DNA of 64,000 nucleotides from Micromonospora echinospora (GTDB lineage Bacteria; Actinomycetota; Actinomycetes; Mycobacteriales; Micromonosporaceae): NCBI RefSeq assembly GCF_900091495.1, contig NZ_LT607413.1:930001-994000 (forward strand), given 5' to 3'. This document shows, piece after piece, positions 31,922-38,655 of this stretch. Numbering within the stretch: position 1 is the first letter of the stretch; every line of letters begins with the position of its first letter. A program made the translations under genes and the position numbers. The notes below the pieces were generated by a model. It saw only the letters and a program-made list of their open reading frames with translations, had not been told where the DNA came from and did not search any database.

Positions 31922-32872
31922 TCAGTTCTGGTTCGTCCATCGGAACGGCTCCACCTCCTTACGGGCGGAGACCGTCCACCGGGTCGCCAGGGAGAGGTCG
32001 TTCTCGGTGACCTGGTCCGCCTCCCGGGCCAGGACGAGACCACGGCGGTCCAGCTCCCGGGCCATCTCGACCTGATGGTCGTCGACGTGTTCGCCGTGCG
32101 GTCGACGACGGGGCACGTAGATGGCGCGCTGGCCGGCCCGTAACGCGGTCAGCGCGGAGCCGACCCCGGCGTGGGTGACCACCACGTCCGCCTCCCGCAT
32201 CGCCTGCTGCATCTCGGCGAAGGGCACCTGCGGGCGGGCGTCGGCGGGCATCCGGGGGATCCGCGTCGACCCGACCTGCCACAGCACCTCGGCCGACGGG
32301 GGGATGATCCGGGTCAGCCGTTCCAGCAGCCGGGGGAACCCGTACTTCTGGGTGCCGAGGGTGACGACGACCCGGGAGACCGGCCGGGTGGCGGACGACT
32401 CCCGGGGGACGTACGCGTCGAAGATGGAGCCGCCGTAGCGCCAGCGGCCGTCCGCCCACGAGGGGTACTGGGTGTAGAGACCGGTCCCCGGCAGCCGGGC
32501 GACCATCCGGCCGGTGAGCGACGGCCCCGTCGTGCGGGTGGCGCTCTCGATGTAGTGGCAGGCCACTCCGGCCCGGAGGGCGGGCAGGAAGAACGAGGCC
32601 GCCACACTGGCCCCCGTGCTGATCACCCGGCTGAACCGGCCGCCGCCCAGCACCCGCCGGGCCGCCACCAGGTCGCGTACCGCGCCGACCAGGTCCCGGC
32701 TGGTGGCCGGGGGGACATGGATGACCTCCGCCCCGTCGAGCAGCGAACGGCTCTGCGGGGAGTCGAAGGTCGCCCAGACGCAGTCGTCCTGCACGCCGAG
32801 CCGGGGCAGGAGGTCGTGCAGCTCGGCGAGGTGGCCCCCGGTGGAGGCGACGAGAAGCGTGGTCACGGACAC
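31922..32872 (-). CDS. Alg13/Alg14-like (GT28 C-terminal) glycosyltransferase
   Basis: A 316-residue single-chain GT-B-type enzyme combining an Alg14-like N-terminal half and an Alg13/MurG-like C-terminal half. The first half contains TTLLVASTGGHLAELHDLLPRL, with an HYIESATRT membrane-associated stretch. The second contains VVVTLGTQKYGFPRLLERL, ADVVVTHAGVGSALTALRAGQ and VPRRRPHGEHVDDHQVEMA. The latter matches the UDP-sugar pocket of GT28 proteins. It probably adds a GlcNAc-type residue early in assembly of the lipid-linked repeat unit. The GTG at 32872 has a GGGG-rich ribosome-binding site. A longer reading from 33169 is possible but low-complexity. Confidence 0.85.
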   Translation of the reverse strand: MSVTTLLVASTGGHLAELHDLLPRLGVQDDCVWATFDSPQSRSLLDGAEVIHVPPATSRDLVGAVRDLVAARRVLGGGRFSRVISTGASVAASFFLPALRAGVACHYIESATRTTGPSLTGRMVARLPGTGLYTQYPSWADGRWRYGGSIFDAYVPRESSATRPVSRVVVTLGTQKYGFPRLLERLTRIIPPSAEVLWQVGSTRIPRMPADARPQVPFAEMQQAMREADVVVTHAGVGSALTALRAGQRAIYVPRRRPHGEHVDDHQVEMARELDRRGLVLAREADQVTENDLSLATRWTVSARKEVEPFRWTNQN

Positions 32873-33253
32873 CCACCCCGGCCGGTCACCGTCGGCCCGA
32901 CCGGCCGCACCGGTACGGGCACCGCGCGAACGGTGCGGAGGTAGGTCAACGCCACGGGCGTCCTTCCTGGACGGTACGGACTTCTCGGTCGGCCCGGACT
33001 CCCGGGAACGCGGAGCGACGGCACGAGCACCGGACGCGCTCACCCGGCGTCCACCTTCGGATCCGCGTGTCGAGCCCGGCCGGCAGCCGGTGCTGCTCCG
33101 GTCCCGTCCGCGCCCCGGGTGACCCGACGTTCCGGCCACCGCTTGCGGACACGGCGAAACCGCGACCAAGCGGTGAAACAGTAGAGGAATACTCGCGATC
33201 GCGGTAGGGACGATCAGACGATTGCTCGCATTGTGGAGGTTTGACCGCCGGCC
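32873..33253. other. Upstream region of the Alg13/14-like gene
   Basis: This 381-base gap has no convincing gene. The half nearest the APH-like stop (33150-33240) is AT-richer and contains the palindrome CGCGATCGCG (near 33197) flanked by TACT...GGTA. It is a likely regulatory/promoter zone for the glycosyltransferase gene. Confidence 0.35.
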
Positions 33254-34576
33254 CTACCGCAGCCGCACGGCCAGCAGGTCCAACAGGGCCGGGTGCAGCT
33301 TCGGGCTCCAACCCCCGCCGCCCGCAGCCAGTTCGGCCGTCCGTAGCCAGAGCTCGATGAGATAAGCATCACCCACCAGCCGGCGACGGACGGCGTCCAG
33401 TCCGACATCCGACCCCTGCCGGTCGAGCAGGCCCCGCATCTGCTCCGCCGCCTCGGCGGCGGGCCGCCCACCCAGCGACAACGCGGTCTGGAAGCCCTGG
33501 TGCGCGAGGTCGAAGCCGACCGGCCGGTCGGTGCCGCCGTTCTCCCAGTCCCAGGCGATCAGGCGGCCCCGGTGGGTGCCGAGGTTCCACGGCACCCAGT
33601 CGCCGTGCCAGTCGCCGAACTCCAGGGTCACCTCGCCGTCCCGGTCCGCCAGCGCGGCCACGGCGTCCCGGACCGGCCCACCCGCCACCTCCGCCCGCGC
33701 GGTCAGGTCGGCCAGGAACGGTGAGCCGCGCAGCGGCCGGGCCGGGTTGGGCGCGCCACCGCGCCGGGCCACCGCCAGCATCGCGGCGGTCCGGGGCTCC
33801 TCCGGGCGGCGCAGGCCACGCACCCCGGCCGGCATCGGTTCGACCACGGTCACCGCGAGGTCGCCCCAGCCCACCTCGCCCAGCAGCCGGGGCGCGTCGG
33901 GCAGGTCACCGCCGTCGCGCGGCAGGCCACGCAGGGCCGCCGCCTCGGCCCGGACCATGGACCGGGTGGCGTCGTTCCAGCCGATCTTCGCGTACCCCCG
34001 GGGGCGTCCCCGGTCGTCGAAGAGCTGGAGGGTCGGCTTGTGGTGCGGATCGGGCGGACGGATGCCGATCGCGGCGTGCAGCCGTCCACCGAGCACATTG
34101 GCCAGGTGGTCCACCAGGAGCACCTCGGCCGGGTCCACCCCGGCCGGCACCGAGACGGTCAGCACGGGCATACCCGCCGCCCCGGTGGCCCCCACGCCGG
34201 CCAGCAGGCCGACGGCGAGCCGGTTGAGCCGCACCCGGGGCGGACGCAGGGCGTTGTACGCCCACGTCGAGGCCGCCCCGACCCGCCGCGAGGCGAGGGG
34301 CAGGAGGAACCGGGCGCGCTCCACCGACGGCACCACCGCGTACCGCACGGTCACCGCCCCGGCCGCGTCCCGCCGGGTGGCGGCCGGCTGCTCCCTAGAG
34401 ACCGACAACCGCAGCCGGGAATCCGGGAAGACCGCCCGGGTGACCCAGCCGATGCCGTCCTGGCGCTCCCTGGGGTCGCCGTCCCGCCGCTCCGCCACCA
34501 CCGTGCCGCCCCCTGTCCGCGCCCGCACCCGCACGCCCGCGCGAACACGATAGGTGACGCCCCGCCCGCCCCGCAC
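33254..34576 (-). CDS. APH-type phosphotransferase
   Basis: A 440-residue protein whose C-terminal half is an aminoglycoside-phosphotransferase/choline-kinase-like fold. The catalytic loop FGDWHGDWVPWNLG holds the H-x-D-x(4)-N triad. The metal-binding LIAWDWENGG follows about 15 residues later. The N-terminal part includes a nucleotide-pocket-like YAKIGWN with a lysine and several hydrophobic segments. Its place among glycan genes suggests phosphorylation of a sugar, alditol or lipid carrier rather than antibiotic resistance, but this is inference. The start at 34576 is the longest reading, and internal starts are possible because the first 50 residues are low-complexity. Confidence 0.7.
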   Translation of the reverse strand: MRGGRGVTYRVRAGVRVRARTGGGTVVAERRDGDPRERQDGIGWVTRAVFPDSRLRLSVSREQPAATRRDAAGAVTVRYAVVPSVERARFLLPLASRRVGAASTWAYNALRPPRVRLNRLAVGLLAGVGATGAAGMPVLTVSVPAGVDPAEVLLVDHLANVLGGRLHAAIGIRPPDPHHKPTLQLFDDRGRPRGYAKIGWNDATRSMVRAEAAALRGLPRDGGDLPDAPRLLGEVGWGDLAVTVVEPMPAGVRGLRRPEEPRTAAMLAVARRGGAPNPARPLRGSPFLADLTARAEVAGGPVRDAVAALADRDGEVTLEFGDWHGDWVPWNLGTHRGRLIAWDWENGGTDRPVGFDLAHQGFQTALSLGGRPAAEAAEQMRGLLDRQGSDVGLDAVRRRLVGDAYLIELWLRTAELAAGGGGWSPKLHPALLDLLAVRLR

Positions 34577-34625
34577 ACGCGTCCGGCCGGGGCTGAGGGC
34601 CGCCGGGGCGGCCGGGGTTGCCGGG

Positions 34626-34683
34626 TTGGTAGCAGGGGTCCCCTGTTACCGCATTTTGATGAGGAGGGGTCCCCTGCTACCAC
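34626..34683 (+). repeat. Interspersed palindromic repeat, copy D (most symmetrical)
   Basis: This copy begins GGTAGCAGGGG and ends CCCCTGCTACC, giving perfect 11-bp terminal inverted repeats. They extend to 17 bp with a single central mismatch. The spacer is CGCATTTTGATGAGG, with one base different from copies A-C. It sits in the 207-base gap between the GH16 and APH-type genes, both on the minus strand. The remainder of the gap shows no gene. Confidence 0.92.
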
Positions 34684-34783
34684 CGTGGGAGGGCACGCCG
34701 AGCCGACCGCTGGCCTGGACCGGGGACCAGGCAGCCGAAAACCGGGCGGCCGGAGACCGGCCGCCCGGGGGCGGAGACGACGA

Positions 34784-36247
34784 CTAGCGCTGCCAGACGC
34801 GGATGTAGTCGACCCGGAAGTCGGCCGGGAACACCGTGCTCCCGTCCGGGTCGCCGAGCCAGCCGCCGACCTGGAAGTTCAGCCGGAGGTTGTACGGCTT
34901 GTGGAACACCTCGTCGAACCAGGGCGTGGTGGCGCGGTTGCGCTCGTACACCTTGCGGCCGTCGATGTACCAGCGGATCGCGTCCGGCTCCCACTCCGTG
35001 GTGTACGTGTGGAACCCGTCGCCGGGGTACCCGTCGTTCGGGAAGGTCCACCGCTGGTCCTGCTTGGTCGGGGTGTAGTCGTAGAAGATGGCCTGGGTGG
35101 CGGCCCGGTAGTACTGGTTGCCGCCGGGTAGTTCGACCACGTCGATCTCGCCCCGGCCGCCGTCCTCCGGACGCAGCCAGAACGCCGGCCAGAGCCCCCG
35201 CGAGTCGTTCGGACCGTTGGGCGACTCGGCCCGCATCTCGAACCGTCCGTACGTCCACGAGTGGCGACCGATGGTGTCCAGGTAACTCTGGGTGTACTGC
35301 CGGGTCTGCGAGCTGCACTGCGCGGTCTGGCGCTTCGCGCGCAGGGTCAGCACGCCGCCGGAGACGAAGGTGTTCTCCGGGCTGTCGACGTTGCAGCCCT
35401 TGTCGATGTCACGCGCCTCACCGGTGCGCAGGTTCCACTTGGCACGGTTCACCGAGTCGCCGTTGAACTCGTCGTTCCAGACCATCCGCCAGCCGGGCAC
35501 CTGGCCGGGCGGGGCCTGCGTCGGGCTCGGCGAGGGGCGGCTCGGGGTGGCCGACGGGGTGGGTTTCACCGTGGTCGGGGCCGGCGTCGGCTTGACGGGC
35601 GTCCGGCTCGGGGACGGCTTCGGCGCGGTCGTCGTCCGGGAGGGTGTCGGAGCCGGCCGGGTCCCGCCGCCCTTGTAGGTCACCACCAGCTCGGGACGGA
35701 TCTGGGGGCGGGAGTTGTCGCGGGAGGCCCAGTAGATCCGGGTGTGGTGGCTCTGCTGGGTCAACGCGAACGTGTAGGAGCCGTTGCCGGTGACCGCCCG
35801 GCTGACGTCCCACTCGTTGTGCCCCCGGTCGACCTCGTTGACGCCGTCCAACGCCGGCCCGAGGGAGGGCCGCACGTCCCAGTCACCGGGGAAGGTGGCC
35901 GCGCCGTCGGCGAAGTGGGCGAAGACCCGGGCCCGGAACGGCTCCCAGGCGTGCACCCGCAGGGTCGCCTGGATGTCCCGGGCGCCGACCGGAATCGCGG
36001 TCACGTCGAACTGCAACAGCGCGTCACGTCGGCCGTTCGGGTTCCGGTCGCACAGCCGGGGGCAGCTCGCCAACGTCGTCTTGACGCTGTTGTCGCCGTC
36101 CTGGACCACCTGCGACGCGGTGGTGTCCGCGACCGCGCCCATGGTGACCGACGTGTTCTCGTCGGCGAAGAGCGGCAGCACGGACACGGCCAGCATCACC
36201 GTCGTCCCCGCGGCCACCAGCGCGATCGCTGAGCCTCGTCGTAGCAT
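34784..36247 (-). CDS. Secreted GH16 endo-glycanase with DNRLRE module
   Basis: A 487-residue exported enzyme. The signal peptide is MLRRGSAIALVAAGTTVMLAVSVLPLFA. A DNRLRE-type module follows (about 40-190). A Pro/Thr/Ser linker of about 65 residues then leads to a GH16 catalytic domain (about 255-487). The catalytic motif is GEIDVVELPG, matching E-I-D-x-x-E, where the two glutamates are nucleophile and acid/base. WPAFWLRPED and FHTYTTEWEPDAIRWYIDG are further GH16 signatures. Typical substrates are beta-1,3- or beta-1,3/1,4-glucans. Here it may trim or release the locally made glycan. The ATG at 36247 has a GGGGAG ribosome-binding site 5 bases upstream. Confidence 0.9.
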   Translation of the reverse strand: MLRRGSAIALVAAGTTVMLAVSVLPLFADENTSVTMGAVADTTASQVVQDGDNSVKTTLASCPRLCDRNPNGRRDALLQFDVTAIPVGARDIQATLRVHAWEPFRARVFAHFADGAATFPGDWDVRPSLGPALDGVNEVDRGHNEWDVSRAVTGNGSYTFALTQQSHHTRIYWASRDNSRPQIRPELVVTYKGGGTRPAPTPSRTTTAPKPSPSRTPVKPTPAPTTVKPTPSATPSRPSPSPTQAPPGQVPGWRMVWNDEFNGDSVNRAKWNLRTGEARDIDKGCNVDSPENTFVSGGVLTLRAKRQTAQCSSQTRQYTQSYLDTIGRHSWTYGRFEMRAESPNGPNDSRGLWPAFWLRPEDGGRGEIDVVELPGGNQYYRAATQAIFYDYTPTKQDQRWTFPNDGYPGDGFHTYTTEWEPDAIRWYIDGRKVYERNRATTPWFDEVFHKPYNLRLNFQVGGWLGDPDGSTVFPADFRVDYIRVWQR

Positions 36248-36704
36248 CAGACTCCCCGGTGACAGGTCGGACACCGATCCCTCGATGACCAAAAGTAGTT
36301 GCACGCTAACGATGTGGCCCACAATTGGCCAGGTCCGAAGGACAACTTAACCCGTCCCTAAGGACCGGCGGGCCGGGCCAGCCGGTCGGACGGAGCCAGG
36401 TGACCGATGGTCCGAACGGAAACCGGTCGGCCGGTGCGGCCGTCCCGACCGAACCGGTGCCGCATCCGTCCAGTTGGGACGGCCGGTGGTTCTCGACACG
36501 GGCGCGGACGGGTAGCCGCGCGGCCGACGCCGCAGGCGCGCGCGGAAACGCGATCAACGACACATCTTCTTCGATGTCCTGACAGTGTCGACAAGCGGCC
36601 GGAGCAGCCTTCCGGGGCCCGGGACCGCGGTCGAATGTCCCTGGCGGCGGACGGGATTCCACCCGCACGGAACCGCCCGATCGACCAACCACCGAGGAGG
36701 GCAC
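36248..36704. promoter_or_regulatory. Divergent intergenic region
   Basis: This 457-base region lies between the GH16 gene (minus) and the YVWRE-repeat secreted protein gene (plus). It is AT-richer near 36290-36360, where GGTCC and GGACC half-sites flank AAGGACAACTTAACCCGTCCCTAA. Promoters for both genes must lie here. No gene was supported in either direction. Confidence 0.4.
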
Positions 36705-37418
36705 GTGCACGACATCGGAAACATGGTCACGGAGGCCGGTCGCGGCACCGGGCGGCGCTGGCTGGCGGGGGTGCTCGCGGCGGTGGCGCTGCTGGCGGGC
36801 CTGCTGACCGTCGGCTCACCGGCGCAGGCGGTGGACCTGCCCTGGGGGCCGTACACCTGCGCGACCGGCTACGTGTGGCGGGAGGCGGTGCCGGGTGACC
36901 AGGTCTGCGTGACCCCGCAGACGCGGTCCGACACCCAGACCGAGAACGCCCTGGGCCCGTCGCGCCGGGAGTCCAACGGCTTCTGCAAGGTGGGATTCGT
37001 GTGGCGTGAGACGCGCCCCTCCGACCTCGTCTGCGTGTTCCCGTCCAGCCGGGACCGGGCGTACAGCGACAACGCGAACGCGCCGTGGCGGCTGGCCGAC
37101 CCGGGTGCGACGCCGCGCGGCGGGGTCTCCGTCTCCACCACATACCACCAGCTCGGCGGTTACCTGTACGCCACCGGCAGCGGCCTCTCCGCCAACCGGC
37201 CGGTGCGGTTCTACGCGGTCCGGATCAACACGGTGGGCCCGTACTCGCTCGGGTCGCTGACCGCGAACGCCAGCGGCGTCATCTCCGGCTGGCAGTACGT
37301 CGCGGACATCCGTTGCCGCAGCGGGCAGACCCAACCGGCGATCATCGTCGTCCTCGACCAGGGCTCGGGCGTCGTCACCACCGGCGGCACCACGGACGCC
37401 TTCCGCCACTGCGGCTGA
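36705..37418 (+). CDS. Secreted protein with duplicated YVWRE-cysteine module
   Basis: A 237-residue exported protein. A GTG start at 36705 lies four bases after GAGGAGG. The signal peptide ends near AQAVD (about residue 42). The mature region starts with two similar modules of about 43 residues: C-ATGYVWREAVPGDQVCVTPQTR and C-KVGFVWRETRPSDLVCVFPSSR. Each holds a pair of cysteines. An approximately 85-residue beta-rich C-terminal domain follows, with one further CRSGQ cysteine. This module is found in actinobacterial secreted proteins but I know of no function. The ATG at 36723 is an alternative start. It ends at a strong convergent terminator. Confidence 0.75.
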   Translation: MHDIGNMVTEAGRGTGRRWLAGVLAAVALLAGLLTVGSPAQAVDLPWGPYTCATGYVWREAVPGDQVCVTPQTRSDTQTENALGPSRRESNGFCKVGFVWRETRPSDLVCVFPSSRDRAYSDNANAPWRLADPGATPRGGVSVSTTYHQLGGYLYATGSGLSANRPVRFYAVRINTVGPYSLGSLTANASGVISGWQYVADIRCRSGQTQPAIIVVLDQGSGVVTTGGTTDAFRHCG

Positions 37419-37429
37419 CCCGGCGCACC

Positions 37430-37459
37430 GGTCCCGGCGCGGAACCCCGCGCCGGGACC
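37430..37459. terminator. Bidirectional hairpin terminator
   Basis: A perfect 13-bp stem GGTCCCGGCGCGG / CCGCGCCGGGACC with the 4-base loop AACC sits in the 68-base gap between the convergent secreted-protein and S-4TM genes. Confidence 0.85.
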
Positions 37460-37486
37460 GACGTCGTCTCCGCCGGCCGGCGCGGC

Positions 37487-38407
37487 TCAGTCGAGGCCGG
37501 ACGGGCGGTGACGGGTACCAAGGACGTCGACGAAGCGGGTCATCGCCACCTGGAAGTCCACCCGGTCGGCGGCGTGGAACCGGCGGAAGAACCAGTCGGG
37601 CACGCGGGCCTGCCCGCGGCGGCTGTGGAAGATCAGATCCTGGATCTGCCGGGCCAGGACGAGCAGGTCCGACGGTGCGGTGGGCTCGGACGACGCCGCC
37701 GGCGCGAGGTGGGCCCGGAGGACGGCGAGGGCCCGGGTGCGGTCCACCGCGACGTCCCGCTGGGTGCGGTACACCTCCAGGCCGACCATGAGCCCGCCAA
37801 GCGAGGGCACGAACCACTGGAGCAGCAGCTCGGCCACGGTCATTCCGGAGGTCACCCCGAACACCACGCCCAGCACCGACCAGAGCACCACACCGCCGAG
37901 GACGGTGTGCGCGTACCGCAGCCGAATCCGGGAACCCCAGCCGAGGTTCTGCTGCTGGCAGGCGAGAACGTCGTACGGGGCCGGCAGCGGGGGGATCTCG
38001 TAGTAGTCCCGCAGGTACTGCTCGTCCCTCCGGAAGGCACGCTCCAGCCGGCTGACCTCGTGGGCGTCGATCCGGTCACCGGCGGCTACCGGGTTCCACG
38101 GCAGCCCGAACAGGTCCACGTCGAACATCTCCTGGAGGACCGCCGCCTGTCGGAGCTGCCCCCGCGACCACGCACCGAGGCCGAGGGCGTTGGCGACGGC
38201 CCAGAGCGCGCCGGCCACCGTCACCACCGTGCCGGGAGCCGCCGTGACCGCGACCACCGCCCCGGCCACCCCGAGCGCCGCCGACACGGCCATCCGGAGG
38301 TTGTCGAGACGCTGTGCACGGGAGTGGCAGACCGACATGGCCCGTAATAGGGCCATCATCCGAGGTTGGTTCTGGCGGCTGAGCAGGGACTCGGCGCGTT
38401 CGGTCAC
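37487..38407 (-). CDS. S-4TM-family predicted pore-forming effector
   Basis: A 306-residue membrane protein. A polar N-terminus (ESLLSRQNQPRMMALLRAMSVCHSRAQRLDNLR) is followed by a first hydrophobic pair at about 39-80. A cytoplasmic stretch follows (VLQEMFDVDLFGLPWNPVAAGDRIDAHEV...), then a second hydrophobic pair at about 165-212 and a helical tail. The RQNxP start, the LQExFDxDxFxLPWN block and the 2+2 membrane layout match the SMODS-associated 4TM (S-4TM) effector family, placed by comparative genomics in bacterial conflict systems. No nucleotidyltransferase sensor is next to it. Its divergent neighbour is a kinase-like membrane protein. The recognition is from memory of family features, without a search. 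Confidence 0.7.
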   Translation of the reverse strand: MTERAESLLSRQNQPRMMALLRAMSVCHSRAQRLDNLRMAVSAALGVAGAVVAVTAAPGTVVTVAGALWAVANALGLGAWSRGQLRQAAVLQEMFDVDLFGLPWNPVAAGDRIDAHEVSRLERAFRRDEQYLRDYYEIPPLPAPYDVLACQQQNLGWGSRIRLRYAHTVLGGVVLWSVLGVVFGVTSGMTVAELLLQWFVPSLGGLMVGLEVYRTQRDVAVDRTRALAVLRAHLAPAASSEPTAPSDLLVLARQIQDLIFHSRRGQARVPDWFFRRFHAADRVDFQVAMTRFVDVLGTRHRPSGLD

Positions 38408-38655
38408 GTCACTCTCCCGGGCCGGGGCCCCGAGCGTATATCCAGTGCGCTAGATGTAACAGAGAGCGCGACGAAGACGCTGTTTGGGTGACCGTTTCTG
38501 TTATTTCCAGATAGGTAGCAACACTACGAGTAGGTGAACTACCAATTGTCCGGGGGATCGAGTAGCGTTTCTGCCGCGCGGGACTCCCCCGAGCACCACC
38601 TCTCGGACGACCCGCCCGGGTCGTCCCGCTCTCCATCCCCTGTGGGCAGGCCCGA
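38408..38655. promoter_or_regulatory. Shared divergent promoter of the S-4TM / kinase pair
   Basis: This 248-base region is AT-richer than its flanks, particularly at 38440-38560. It contains the arrangement GGTAG-CAACACTACGAGTAGGTGAA-CTACC (about 38515-38543), an inverted repeat suited to a dimeric regulator. Both genes start at its ends, so they are likely co-regulated. Confidence 0.45.

Noticed and set aside
592-34683. The dispersed element as an insertion sequence or CRISPR repeat
   Set aside because: Copies are only about 55 bp, encode nothing, are kilobases apart and have no regular spacers or cas genes.
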